Assembly (NCBI GenBank): GCA_030840805.1
Contig: JAVEDU010000101.1
Location: forward strand, 1-63,309
Direction of reading: 5' to 3'
Length of the DNA stretch: 63,309 nt
DNA from: Actinomycetota bacterium
GTDB lineage: Bacteria > Actinomycetota > Actinomycetes > Mycobacteriales > HKI-0501
Part shown: positions 25,068 to 34,259 of the stretch, piece after piece
Numbering within the stretch: position 1 is the stretch's first letter
Layout of the letters: each line of letters begins with the position of its first letter
Program-made: the position numbers and the translations under genes
Notes under the pieces: generated by a model
The model's input: the letters and a program-made list of their open reading frames with translations, nothing else
What the model was told of the DNA's origin: nothing
Databases searched by the model: none

Positions 25068-25081
25068 GAGTACAAGTACTC
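25068..25081. promoter_or_regulatory. Perfect 14-bp palindrome after UDP-glucose dehydrogenase
   Basis: GAGTACAAGTACTC (6 + 2 + 6) starts 3 nt after the UDP-glucose dehydrogenase stop and 36 nt before the next start. It could be an operator for the membrane-protein gene or a weak 3' hairpin. It shares GTACTC with the MarR palindrome at 20260. Confidence 0.3.
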
Positions 25082-25116
25082 TTCACCGCCCCGGCCCCAC
25101 CGCCGATGCTGAGGGC

Positions 25117-28100
25117 ATGACGAGGACCGGACTCTGCCCCGACTGTGCGGCACCGCTGGGCGCCGCACCCGCCCCGGCCTGCCCGGTGTGCCATCTCCCG
25201 CTGCTGGGGCCCGTCGCGGCCGAGCTGTGGACGCTGGACCTGCGCCTGGCCGCGCTCGACGCCGAGCGCGGCGACCTCCTCGTCCGGCGGCCGGCGCTGG
25301 TCCAGCGCTGCGGGCAACGGCACGGGTGCCGGCCGCCCGCACCGGGCCGCCGCCGGCGGCGGCTCCGACGGCCGCGGCGGCGCGGCGGACGTCCGGCCGC
25401 ACCGTCCAGAACGTCCTGCTCTCCCTCGGCGGCCTGCTGCTCGCGGTCGCCGCCGTGGTGTTCACCGTCGTGGCCTGGGGCCGGTTCGGCATCGGCGGCC
25501 GCGCCGCCATCCTCGCGGCGGTCACGGCCGCGACCCTCGCCGTGCCCCGGGTCCTCGTCCGGCGCGAGCTGCGGGCGACCGCGGAGACGATCGTGACGCT
25601 CGGGCTCGGGCTGCTCCTCCTCGACGGGTACGCCGGCTGGCACGTCGGCCTGTTCCGCGGCCTCGACGGCAGCACCTACGCGGGGCTCGTGGCCGCCGTG
25701 GCCGCCGCCGTCGCCGCGGCCTATCCGGCGGTCGCGGGCGTACGCGTCGCGCGGCCGTTCGCCGTCGCGCTGGCCCAGCCGGTACCGGCGCTCCTCGCGC
25801 TCTCCGCGCGGCCCGGCCCGACCGGGTGGGCGCTCGTCGCGGCCCTCACCGTGGCGGCCGACCTCGCGGTGGCGGTGTTCCGTACCGGGCGGCGGCCGGA
25901 GACCGTGCCCGCGCTTCTCGGCGCCGGTACCGCGTGGGCCCTCGGAACCCTCCTCGGTCTCCTCGGCCTGGTGACCGCCGCCGACGCGGGACGTGCCGCG
26001 GCGGCCGGGCTGGCCGTCGTCCTGCTGGGGCTGCTCGGCACGACGGCCGGAGTCGTGCTCGCCCGGAGGGTCGTCCGGGAGGTCGCCGCCGCGTGGACCG
26101 TGGTGGCGGTCGCGCTCACCGCGTGCGTCGCGGCCTCCCATGTGGACGGTGTACCGCTCGCCGTCGTGCTCGCCGCCACCGCGGTGGTCCTCGCGGCCGG
26201 GACGGTGGCCGTGCCGGCGTCGTGGCGCGTCGGCCCGGCCGCCGGTGCGCTCGCGGTCACCGTCGCCGCGGCGGCCGTCCCGGCGGGGTGGACGCTCGTG
26301 GCGGGCCTCCTGCCGCTGTCCTGGCTGGTCGAGCCGTGGAGCGCCCACGGTGGGTCCGCACGGACGATGCTCAGCGCGGGCGGGGCATGGCCCGCCGGTG
26401 CCCCGCCGGTGCTGGCGGCGTGCCTGGTCGCCGCGGCGGCCGCCGTCCTCGGCGCCCGCCGGTCCGGCCGTCGCGCCGCCGCCCGGGTGGCCGTGGGCGC
26501 GGTGCTGCCGGTCGTGCTGCTCGGCGGGTTCGCGCTCGACCTGCCGTGGACGGTCCTGCTGGCGGCCGAGGGGCTGGTGGCGGCCCTGCTCTGCGCGTCG
26601 GCCGCCCGCCGCACCGGCCGGGTGTGGAGCGCCGCGTACGCCGCCGGGCTGGTGCTCGCGCTGCACGCCACGCTCTGGGCGGTCGCGGGCCGGGTGCCCT
26701 CGCTCGTCGCGTTCGGGGTGTGGGTCGTGACCGGGGGCGCGCTGGCGGCGTACGGCCGGCGCGACGTGTTCGCCGCGCCCGCCGTGGCGGGCGGCCTGCT
26801 GGCCCTGGCCGCGGAGGCCGGGGCCCTCGGCGCGTCCGCCGGCCACGGGGGCCGGACGGTCGCCCTCCTCTCCGGGCTCGGCGCGGTACCGGCCCTCGTC
26901 GCCGTCGCCGCGTTCCGCCGCCGGTGGCCCGTCACCGCGACCGCGGCGGCGTGGACCGTCCCGCTGACCGTCCCGGTCGCGGCGGCCGTCGCGATCGTCG
27001 ACGGCGCGGAACCCGAGTTCGCCGCCGCGCTCGCCGCGCTGGCCGTTGCCGTGGCCGCTCTCCCGGCCCCGGGTAGGCGGAGCCGGTGGGGGCTCGGGGC
27101 GGTGGCCCTCGTCGGTACCGCGCTCGCCGCGGCGGCCTCGGCGGAGCACGTGGCCAGGGCGCTGGCCGCCGCCGCCGACGGTCCCGGGCTCACCCCGGTG
27201 ACCCTCGCCGTGGTCGCGCTCGCGGTCGGACTGCTGGCCCGGGTCCCCGGCTGGCGGCCCGCCGCGGCCGCGCTGCCGTTCGGGGCGGCCGCGCTGGTCA
27301 CCGTCCCGAACGCCCTCGGGATCGGCTGGTGGCCGGCCCTCGCCTGGCACACCGCGCTCGCCGTGGCCGCGGCGGTCGCGGCGGCCCGGCTCCGGGATCG
27401 CGCCGCTGCCGCTGCCGCGACCGCCGTGACGGTCCTCGTCGGCGCCACCGCGGTGCTGTGGTCCCTCGACCGCGCTCCCGCCGCGCTCGCCGTCGCCGGT
27501 ACCGCGCTGGTGACCGGCGGGGCGCTCGCCGCCACCGCCCGGAGCGCGACGGGCCGCCGGATCGCGACCGCGGTCGCCGTCGCGGCGCTGCCCGCCCTCA
27601 CCGCCGCGATCGGGGCGACGCTCGGCCTGGCCCCGCGCTGGCAGGCCCTCGGAGTGCTCGCCGCCGCCGCGGCCACCGCCGGGGCCGCCGCGGCGCTGCG
27701 TACCGCCTGGCCGGTCCGTTCCCGGATCGCCGAGGTGGGCGCCGCGGCCGGTACCGTCGTCGCGGTCGGCCTGACCGCCGGGCACCCGTGGCACACCGGG
27801 CTGGTCCTCGCGCTGGCCGGGGCCGGGCTCGCCGCGGTCGCCCTGCGCCCGGACCGCCGTCCCGCCGCGGTCGCGGCGATCCTCGCCAAGCTCGCCGCGT
27901 CCTGGGCGTGGCTGGCCGCCGCGGACGTCACCGTTCCGGAGGCGTACACGCTGCCCGCCGCGCTCCTCGGGATCGGCGTCGGTCTCGTGGCGTTGCGGCG
28001 GCGCCCGGCGACGTCCTCGTGGTCCGCGCTCGCGCCGGGTCTCGTCGCAGCGCTGTTGCCGACGCTGCTGCTCGCCCTGACCGGCCCGGACCAGCCGGTG

Positions 28101-28370
28101 CGCCGGTTCCTGCTCGGCGCCGCGGCGCTCGGCGTGACGCTCGGGGGCGGGGCGACCCGGCGGCAGGCGCCGTTCGCGCTGGGGGCCGTGGTGCTGGCCG
28201 TCGCCGCGCTGCGCGAGCTCGGCCCGGTGGCCGCCGACGGGTTCGCCGCGGCGCCGAGCTGGGTGCCCCTGTCCCTCGGCGGGGTGCTCCTGGTAGCGGT
28301 CGGAGCCACGTACGAGCAGCGCCGCCGTGACCTCGCCCGGCTCCGGGCCGCGGTGCTCCGGATGGCCTGA
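25117..28370 (+). CDS. Large SCO7613-type polytopic membrane protein, apparent frameshift near 25303
   Basis: The coding content runs from an ATG at 25117 to 28370 (about 1084 codons) but changes frame near 25303. The first about 63 residues form a zinc ribbon (CPDC and CPVC) and a helix ending ELWTLDLRLAALDAERGDLL. Beyond this point that frame turns Arg-rich, while the frame from 25305 continues with ALRATARVPAA and leads into RTVQNVLLSLGGLLLAVAAVVF, the start of some 25-30 Ala/Val/Leu-rich membrane helices. Joining them needs one extra base (CAG-GCG instead of CAGCG). Homologues in actinomycetes have ribbon and membrane parts in one chain. Possible causes are a real mutation, a sequencing error or frameshifting. 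Function unknown. Confidence 0.7.
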
Positions 28371-28411
28371 CCGGGCAGGATGAGCCGCAGCGACGACGAG
28401 ACGAGGGACAG

Positions 28412-28825
28412 ATGGCACGCGGGGACGCGGGGACGATCGAGAAGGTGCTCCGGCAGGAGGTGTGGGCGGTCGTGGGACTGACCGGCGATCCCACCCGGCC
28501 GGCCTACGGCGTGGCCCGGTTCCTCCAGCGGCACGGCAAGCGGGTCATCCCGGTGAACCCGCGCGGCGAGGAGGTGCTGGGCGAGCCCGGCTACCGGTCG
28601 CTCGCCGACATCGAGCGGCCGGTCGACGTGGTGGACATCTTCCGCCGGGCGGACAAGGCCGGTGCCCACGTGGACGAGGCCGTCCAGATCGGCGCCCGGG
28701 CGGTGTGGATGCAGCTCACCGTGGTCGACGAGGACGCGGCGGACCGGGCCGCGGAAGCCGGGCTCGACGTGGTCATGGACCGATGCCCGGTCATCGAGTG
28801 GCCGGCCCACGGGCCGGCCGCGTAG
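28412..28825 (+). CDS. CoA-binding domain protein (YccU-like)
   Basis: A 137-aa single-domain protein with the Rossmann-type CoA-binding fold: VWAVVGLTGDPTRPAYGVAR (nucleotide loop), RVIPVNPRGEEVLGEPGYRSL, and the late Cys in VMDRCPVIEW. The family resembles the N-terminal part of succinyl-CoA synthetase alpha and binds CoA; its role is not established. The ATG at 28412 lies in a purine-rich context (GAGGGACAG). Its TAG stop falls inside a short hairpin shared with the convergent purE stop. It is probably in one transcript with the preceding membrane protein (41 nt gap). Confidence 0.88.
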   Translation: MARGDAGTIEKVLRQEVWAVVGLTGDPTRPAYGVARFLQRHGKRVIPVNPRGEEVLGEPGYRSLADIERPVDVVDIFRRADKAGAHVDEAVQIGARAVWMQLTVVDEDAADRAAEAGLDVVMDRCPVIEWPAHGPAA

Positions 28826-28837
28826 CGCCGCCGCTAC
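28822..28837. terminator. Short hairpin enclosing both convergent stop codons
   Basis: GTAGCG-CCGC-CGCTAC is a perfect 6-bp stem with a 4-nt loop. The plus-strand TAG of the CoA-binding gene and the minus-strand TAG of purE both lie in the stem. It may be a weak bidirectional terminator. Confidence 0.45.
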
Positions 28838-29331
28838 CCGCCGAGCGTCGCGTTGAGGGCCGCGTCCTTGTCGGCCACCATGGCGCGCAGGGACTCCTGG
28901 TGGGCCACCATCGCGTCGCGCAGCGCCGGGTCCGACGCCCCGAGGATGCGGGTGGCGAGCAGCCCGGCGTTCCGCGCGCCGCCGATCGACACCGTGGCGA
29001 CCGGCACGCCGGCCGGCATCTGCACGATCGACAGCAGGGAGTCCATCCCGTCGAGGTACCTCAGCGGTACGGGCACGCCGATCACCGGCAGCGGTGTCAT
29101 CGACGCGACCATGCCGGGCAGGTGCGCGGCGCCGCCCGCGCCGGCGATGATCACCCGCAGGCCGCGCCCGGCGGCCCCCTCGGCGTAGTCGAGCATCTCC
29201 CGCGGCGTGCGGTGCGCCGACACGACGTGCACCTCGTGCGGCACGCCGAACTCCGTCAGGGCCTCGGCCGCGCCGGCCATCACCGGCCAGTCCGAGTCGC
29301 TCCCCATGATCACGCCGACCTGCGGGCTCAC
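28834..29331 (-). CDS. purE: 5-(carboxyamino)imidazole ribonucleotide mutase
   Basis: A 165-aa PurE class I enzyme of purine synthesis that moves the carboxyl group of N5-CAIR to C4 to give CAIR. The signature [13 protein letters not shown] at the N-terminus and [11 protein letters not shown] with the catalytic His are present, with [13 protein letters not shown] later. The GTG at 29331 overlaps the purK stop (GTGA), so the two consecutive pathway steps are translationally coupled. Length is typical for the octameric enzyme. The 3' end meets the convergent CoA-binding gene. Confidence 0.96.
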   Translation of the reverse strand: MSPQVGVIMGSDSDWPVMAGAAEALTEFGVPHEVHVVSAHRTPREMLDYAEGAAGRGLRVIIAGAGGAAHLPGMVASMTPLPVIGVPVPLRYLDGMDSLLSIVQMPAGVPVATVSIGGARNAGLLATRILGASDPALRDAMVAHQESLRAMVADKDAALNATLGG

Positions 29332-30491
29332 GCGCTCTCCTCCATCTCGCCGGTGCCGTCGACCAGCCAGCGGGCCGCGTTCCGGGCCCGTCGCCGTACG
29401 TCGGCCATGTCGTCGCCGACCACGGTGACGTGGCCGATCTTCCGGCCGGGCCGGACCGCCTTGCCGTACAGGTGCACCTTCGCGCGGGGCTCCGCGGCCA
29501 AGAGGTGGTGCAGCCGCTCGTCGAACGACATCCCGCCGGGTTCGCCGCCCAGCACGTTGACCATGCAGACGGCGGGGGCCACGGCGGTGGTGGCGCCGAG
29601 CGGGTAGTCCAGCACCGCGCGCAGGTGCTGCTCGAACTGGCTCGTCACGGCACCCTCGATCGTCCAGTGCCCGGAGTTGTGGGGACGCATCGCCAGCTCG
29701 TTGACGACGAGCCCGGCAGAGGTCTCGAACAGCTCGACGGCGAGCACGCCGACGACGTCCAGCGCGGTGGCGATCCGGATGGCGAGCTCCTGGGCCGCGA
29801 CGGCCAGCTCCTCGCCGAGATCCGGCGCGGGGGCGAGCACCTCGACGCAGATGCCGTCCTCCTGCACGGTCTCCACGACCGGCCACGCGGCCACCTGCCC
29901 GTACGGCGAACGGGCCACGACCGCGGACAGCTCCCGCACCAGCCGCACGCGCTCCTCGACGATCAGCGGGACGCCGCTGTCGACGACCGCCGCCGCCTCC
30001 GCCATCGAGCCGACCACCCAGACGCCCCGGCCGTCGTACCCGCCGCGGGTCGCCTTGAGGACCACCGGCCACTCGCCGCCGGCGAACGCCCCGATGTCCT
30101 CCACCGTGGACACCGGCGCCCAGCGCGGGGACGGCACGCCCAGCGCGGTGAGCCGGGTGCGCATCACCTGCTTGTCCTGGGCGTGCAGCAACGCGTCCGG
30201 CCCGGGAAGGACGTTGACGCCCTCGGCCGCGAGCGCGCGCAGGTGCTCGGTCGGGACGTGCTCGTGATCGAACGTCACCACCTCACAGCCCGCGGCGAAC
30301 GAGCGCAGCGCGGCCAGGTCCGTGTGGTGTCCGAGGTGCACGTCCGCGGCCACCAGCGCGGCGCCGTCGTCGGGGTCGGCGGCGAGCACGCGCAGGGACT
30401 GGCCGAGGGCAATGGCCGCCTGATGGGTCATCCGCGCGAGCTGGCCTGCGCCCACCATGCCGACGACCGGCAGCCCGGTACGGGAATCCAT
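29328..30491 (-). CDS. purK: N5-carboxyaminoimidazole ribonucleotide synthase
   Basis: A 387-aa ATP-grasp enzyme that makes N5-CAIR from AIR, bicarbonate and ATP, the step before PurE. The N-terminal [21 protein letters not shown] is the family signature; the ATP-grasp core contains [17 protein letters not shown] and the metal-binding [24 protein letters not shown]. It is co-translated with purE through a GTGA overlap. The ATG at 30491 follows TACGCT by 8 nt with no strong ribosome binding site, so the leader is very short. A strong hairpin immediately upstream insulates it from the degenerate GGDEF gene. Confidence 0.96.
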   Translation of the reverse strand: MDSRTGLPVVGMVGAGQLARMTHQAAIALGQSLRVLAADPDDGAALVAADVHLGHHTDLAALRSFAAGCEVVTFDHEHVPTEHLRALAAEGVNVLPGPDALLHAQDKQVMRTRLTALGVPSPRWAPVSTVEDIGAFAGGEWPVVLKATRGGYDGRGVWVVGSMAEAAAVVDSGVPLIVEERVRLVRELSAVVARSPYGQVAAWPVVETVQEDGICVEVLAPAPDLGEELAVAAQELAIRIATALDVVGVLAVELFETSAGLVVNELAMRPHNSGHWTIEGAVTSQFEQHLRAVLDYPLGATTAVAPAVCMVNVLGGEPGGMSFDERLHHLLAAEPRAKVHLYGKAVRPGRKIGHVTVVGDDMADVRRRARNAARWLVDGTGEMEESA

Positions 30492-30530
30492 GATTGCCCA
30501 GCGTAATGGGCGGTGGTCCGGGCGGAGAAC

Positions 30531-30567
30531 GGGGTGGCGGCAGGCCCCCTCCTCCTGCCGCCACCCC
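30531..30567. terminator. Strong hairpin terminator (14-bp perfect stem)
   Basis: GGGGTGGCGGCAGG (30531-30544) pairs perfectly with 30554-30567 across a 9-nt loop. It lies just downstream of the degenerate GGDEF gene (minus strand) and upstream of purK, so it should terminate the former. Confidence 0.75.
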
Positions 30568-30596
30568 AGCCCTTCCCTCCACCCGCGCGGGCGGGC

Positions 30597-31541
30597 CTAC
30601 CGCGCGAGATCCTCGAGCACCGCGTACGCCTCGGACAGCCCGCCGGGCAGCCCCTCGACCCAGACGCGTGAGGGCTCCCCGTCCCCGGGCACACCGGTCA
30701 CGGTGTCCCCGGCGCCCCTCGCGCCGCCCCCCTCGGTCTCCCCACGTACCGCGGTACCGGTGGCCACCTCGATGAGCCTGCGGCGCAGTGCCTCCACCAT
30801 CGCCGCGAGCAGCGGTGTCCGGGTGACCAGCCCGACCACCACCGAGGGCCCCAACCCGGCCAGCGTCTCCCCCCCGGAGAACACCGACCGCAGGCACTCC
30901 CCCAGTGCCAGCCGGCGCAGCAGCCCGTCCCACCGGGCCACTCCGTCCAGACCGGTCGGCACGACCACGAGCGCGTGCGTGGCATGCACGCTCCCGCCCT
31001 CTCGTTCGGCCTCCCGGTACACCTCCGCGAGCCGCGTCCGCAGATGTGCGGCGGACGTCAAGCCCGTCAGCGGGTCCTCGCAGGTCCCGACCCGCAGCGG
31101 TTCGAACCCCACCTCGACCCAGGCCTCGGCGAGCGCCCGGACCACGGCGGCGGGCGCCGCGCGTTCCGCGAGCACCGCGTACAGCGCGGCAACGTCGTCG
31201 AGCGTCTCCCCGAGCCCGACACCGGCCTCGGCCCGGGCCCGCCCCAGTCGAGAGAACATGCCGAGCAGCTCCCGCCGCCCGGCCACCGCCTCGCACACGG
31301 CATCGACCTCGACGCACCACCAGTCCTGCGGACGTGCCCAGCCGATCACCAGCGCGGCCCCCCGCCACGCCAGCCGCAGTGCGGCCGGGTCCGAGACCTC
31401 GACGCAGAACTCGTCCGGCTCGGCCAGTGCCGCCCGCAGCGTCATCGGGTCGAAGCCGGTACGAACGGGCCACCCGGCCGCGACGAGACGCGAGTCCACA
31501 CCCGCGCCGGTCGCCGCCCACGGTCCCCGCTGCTCCGGCAC
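30597..31541 (-). CDS. Degenerate GGDEF-like protein divergent from a sigma factor
   Basis: A 314-aa soluble protein. Residues about 90-150 are helical; then CEDPLTGLTSAAHLRTRL (from about 154) matches the DxLTGLxNRR start of GGDEF domains. The diguanylate cyclase features are missing: the DxDxFK metal motif is replaced by VPTGLDGVARWD and the GGDEF loop by SGGETL (222-227). It is thus unlikely to make c-di-GMP and may be a sensor or a protein-binding module. The GTG at 31541 has GGAGG 7 nt upstream. It is divergent (117 bp) from the membrane sigma factor gene, and so could take part in its control. Confidence 0.7.
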   Translation of the reverse strand: MPEQRGPWAATGAGVDSRLVAAGWPVRTGFDPMTLRAALAEPDEFCVEVSDPAALRLAWRGAALVIGWARPQDWWCVEVDAVCEAVAGRRELLGMFSRLGRARAEAGVGLGETLDDVAALYAVLAERAAPAAVVRALAEAWVEVGFEPLRVGTCEDPLTGLTSAAHLRTRLAEVYREAEREGGSVHATHALVVVPTGLDGVARWDGLLRRLALGECLRSVFSGGETLAGLGPSVVVGLVTRTPLLAAMVEALRRRLIEVATGTAVRGETEGGGARGAGDTVTGVPGDGEPSRVWVEGLPGGLSEAYAVLEDLAR

Positions 31542-31658
31542 CCGCCCACCTCCACGGTGATCGTGTGTTTCAACTTGACGACGTGGAACACCTGCCGTCG
31601 TGACGCGGTTCGGGCCTAGTCTTGGCGACGCAACGACGGGCCACTTCCCGGAGGCGCG

Positions 31659-33737
31659 ATGACGGACCGGACCCCGGCCGAGCACAGCACCGCGATCGAG
31701 GGTGATGCCGAGCTCATCACCGCGACCCGCGGTGGTGACTCCGCCTCCTTCGGGACTCTCTACCTGCGGCACGTCGACGCGGCGCGGCGGTTGGCCCGGA
31801 CGCTGGTCCGGAACCAGGCGGACGTGGACGACCTCGTCGCGGAGGCGTTCGCCAAGCTCCTCGCCACGCTGCGGGCCGGGCGCGGCCCCGACCTCGCGTT
31901 CCGGGCGTACCTGCTGACGAGCCTGCGGAACACGTTCTACGACCGGATCCGCCGCGACCGCCGGCTGGAGGTCACCGCCGACCTGTCCTCCCACGATCCG
32001 GGTGTGCCGTTCGTCGACACGGCCGTGGAGGGGCTGGAACGGTCGCTGGCGGCCCGCGCGTTCGGCCGGCTGCCGGAGCGGTGGCAGATGGTGCTGTGGC
32101 ACCTGGAGGTGGAGGGCGAGACGCCGGCCGAGGTCGCGCCGCTGCTGGGCCTGACGCCCAACGGCGTGTCCGCCCTCGCGTACCGCGCCCGGGAGAAGCT
32201 CCGGCAGGCCTACCTCCAGGAGCACATCGCCGACCACGCCGGGGTGGACTGCGACTGGACCGCCGAGCGCCTCGGCGCGCATGTCCGCAGCGGGCTGTCC
32301 CGGCGCGAGGAGATCCGGGTCCGCGAGCACCTGGACGACTGCCCGCGCTGCCGCCTGCTGTACGTCGAGCTGGACGAGGTCAACTCCAGCCTCCGCGGGC
32401 TGCTGGCGCCGCTGGTGCTGGGCTCCGCGGCGGCGGGTTACCTGCTCGAACCCGGCACGGCGGCCGCGGCGGCGAGCGGCGCGGCCGGGGCCGCGGGAAC
32501 CGGTGGCGCAGCCGGCACGGTCGGAACGGGTGGCGCGGCGGGCACGGGCAGCGCCGCGGCCGGCACGGCCGGAACGGGAGGCCCGGCGGGCACGGTCAGC
32601 GCCGCCGCCGGCACGGCCGGAACCGGTGGCGCGGCGGGCACGGTCGGAACGGGTGGCGCGGCGGGCACGGGCAGCGCCGCCGCCGGGTGGGCCGTGTCCT
32701 CCCCGGCGATGGCGGTACTGGACGCCGGCCGAGGGGCGTTCGGCTGGGCGCGGCGGATCGTGACGAACACCGGCCCCACCGGGGTGGTCGCCGGGTCTGC
32801 CGTGGGCGCCGCGGTGCTGGCCATCGCGGTCGGCACCGCGATCTTCGCCGGGACCAGGCCCGACTCCGGCACCCCGACCGTCCCGAACATCGCGAACTCG
32901 CCGCTGCCCGGTGAGCTCCCCCTCCCGCTCGGGACGGGCACCTCCGGACCGCCGGAATCCCGCCCACCGAGCGCGGGCCCGACCGCGACGCCGAGCGCCA
33001 CGACGAGCGACACGTCGAGCCCGGGCACCGGGGCAGGCACCGCACCCGCCCCCGGATCGGGACAGAACGGCGCGCCCGGCGCGCCCCCCGGCCCGGCGCC
33101 CGCGCCGACGTCCACCCCCGCCCCGACGGGACCACCCGTACCGGTGCCGACCCTCCCGCCGGTGCCGACCCTCCCGCCCGTGCCGACCGCCTCGTTCCGC
33201 CCGCTCCTGGTCCTGACGGTCCGGGCTGCCGTCCTCGGGCCGCTCCGCCCCGGCCGGGGCGGCACCGTGACGGTGACGGTGACGGTCGGCGCGCCCGCCC
33301 TGGGCGTCCCGGAGCTCACGGTCCCCGTGTCGTTGCTGGACACCGGCACCCTGCGGCTCGGCGTCGACCTGCCGCCGGGCGTCCGCATCGCGCGGGACGC
33401 GGCCGGGGACGGCTGGTCCTGCACCGGGACGTCGTGCCACCGCACCGCCCTCGGGGCCGGGAGCCGGTCGACCGCCCTGCTGCCGCTGGCGATCGACCGC
33501 GGCGCCCGGGGCGACCTCACGTTCACGGTGTCGGCGCTCGGCGCGGCCACCGCGAGCGTCACCCTGGCCGACCCGATCCTGCCCGGCCTCACCCCGATCG
33601 ACCACCTGCGGCCGATCGGCCCGGGTCCCACCGCCCGGTGGCTCGGCGGTACGTCCTGCGACGCCGCGCCCTGGGCGCCGGGGGCGTGCTCCCCGGCCCC
33701 GTCGATCCACCCGAACCGGGGGAACACCGTTGACTGA
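31659..33737 (+). CDS. Membrane-anchored sigma-70 family factor fused to an anti-sigma zinc finger and an ectodomain
   Basis: A 692-aa fusion. Residues about 28-100 are sigma region 2 (DDLVAEAFAKLLATL) and 130-186 region 4 (LPERWQMVLWHLEVEGETPAEV). Residues about 195-245 form a zinc-binding anti-sigma domain with H224-x3-C228-x2-C231. Then follow a Gly/Ala/Thr repeat (280-345), a transmembrane helix (about 375-395), a Pro/Ser/Thr-rich stalk and an exported beta-rich domain (about 510-690) with a pair of Cys (SCTGTSC). Large sigma factors with C-terminal membrane extensions are known in Actinobacteria; this one is self-tethered and may be released by proteolysis. The ATG has GGAGG upstream; a TAGTCT -10 candidate lies near 31617. 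Confidence 0.85.
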   Translation: MTDRTPAEHSTAIEGDAELITATRGGDSASFGTLYLRHVDAARRLARTLVRNQADVDDLVAEAFAKLLATLRAGRGPDLAFRAYLLTSLRNTFYDRIRRDRRLEVTADLSSHDPGVPFVDTAVEGLERSLAARAFGRLPERWQMVLWHLEVEGETPAEVAPLLGLTPNGVSALAYRAREKLRQAYLQEHIADHAGVDCDWTAERLGAHVRSGLSRREEIRVREHLDDCPRCRLLYVELDEVNSSLRGLLAPLVLGSAAAGYLLEPGTAAAAASGAAGAAGTGGAAGTVGTGGAAGTGSAAAGTAGTGGPAGTVSAAAGTAGTGGAAGTVGTGGAAGTGSAAAGWAVSSPAMAVLDAGRGAFGWARRIVTNTGPTGVVAGSAVGAAVLAIAVGTAIFAGTRPDSGTPTVPNIANSPLPGELPLPLGTGTSGPPESRPPSAGPTATPSATTSDTSSPGTGAGTAPAPGSGQNGAPGAPPGPAPAPTSTPAPTGPPVPVPTLPPVPTLPPVPTASFRPLLVLTVRAAVLGPLRPGRGGTVTVTVTVGAPALGVPELTVPVSLLDTGTLRLGVDLPPGVRIARDAAGDGWSCTGTSCHRTALGAGSRSTALLPLAIDRGARGDLTFTVSALGAATASVTLADPILPGLTPIDHLRPIGPGPTARWLGGTSCDAAPWAPGACSPAPSIHPNRGNTVD
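32496..32693 (+). repeat. Higher-order tandem repeat inside the sigma fusion gene
   Basis: Five units in the order 27, 48, 48, 27 and 48 bp, each starting GGAAC and containing GGCACGG. The first 27+48 pair is nearly identical to the last, and the units encode GTGGAAGTV or GTGGAAGTGSAAAGTA-like peptides. Whole numbers of codons keep the frame, so unit gain or loss would change only linker length. Confidence 0.85.
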
Positions 33738-33758
33738 CCCCGCTGCCCGTACCACCCG

Positions 33759-33764
33759 TATCCT
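33759..33764 (+). promoter_or_regulatory. -10 element for a probable leaderless transcript (GtrA gene)
   Basis: TATCCT is followed by 6 nt and the GTG start at 33771, without a ribosome binding site. A TTGACT lies upstream but at a spacing (about 23 nt) too long for a standard promoter. Confidence 0.45.
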
Positions 33765-33770
33765 GTCGCG

Positions 33771-34259
33771 GTGAACCTCCTCCGCCGCCTCTACGACGGC
33801 TGGCACCGGCTGATCCGCGAGTTCACCAAGTTCGGCATCATCGGGGTCGTCAACACGGTCCTCGACTTCGCGATCTTCAACGCGCTGCTGCCGATCGGAC
33901 CGCTGAAGGCCCAGGTCGTCGCCACGACCGTCGCCGCGACGTCGTCGTACTTCATGAACCGGCACTGGACCTTCCGGCACCGGGCGCGCTCCGGCCTCCG
34001 GCGCGAGTACGGGCTGTTCTTCCTGTTCAACGGCATCGGGCTCGCGATCGCGCTCGCCGTGCTGGGCGTGACCAAGTACGGGCTCGGCCACGATGACCGG
34101 GTGTCCATCAACATCGCCAAGGCCGTCGGGCTGGTGCTCGGCACGCTGTTCCGCTTCTGGTCGTACCGCAAGTGGGTGTTCCTGCACCCCGAGGACACGC
34201 TGTACGAGCCGGCGGAGCAGAAGCCGGAGCCCGGTCGGCCTAGTCCCGTTCGAACCTGA
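33771..34259 (+). CDS. GtrA family membrane protein
   Basis: A 162-aa protein with four membrane helices (FGIIGVVNTVLDFAIFNALL; VVATTVAATSSYFMNRHWTF; LFFLFNGIGLAIALAVLG; a fourth near KAVGLVLGTLFRFWSY), the GtrA pattern including FMNRHWTFRH and FWSYRKWVF. GtrA proteins are thought to move polyprenyl-linked sugars across the membrane in cell-surface glycosylation. No GtrB-type partner is adjacent. The GTG at 33771 appears to be leaderless. The 3' end overlaps the convergent response-regulator gene by 20 bp, so the two genes may interfere at the RNA level. Confidence 0.9.
   Translation: MNLLRRLYDGWHRLIREFTKFGIIGVVNTVLDFAIFNALLPIGPLKAQVVATTVAATSSYFMNRHWTFRHRARSGLRREYGLFFLFNGIGLAIALAVLGVTKYGLGHDDRVSINIAKAVGLVLGTLFRFWSYRKWVFLHPEDTLYEPAEQKPEPGRPSPVRT

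Noticed and set aside
25083-28418. Very long open frame (over 1,100 codons) on the strand opposite the large membrane protein
   Set aside because: It is Gly/Arg/Pro/His-rich with no domains, which is a mirror of GC-rich codon use in the real gene.
32496-32693. CRISPR-like or VNTR array
   Set aside because: Units have no unique spacers and keep the reading frame of the sigma fusion; it is a coding tandem repeat.
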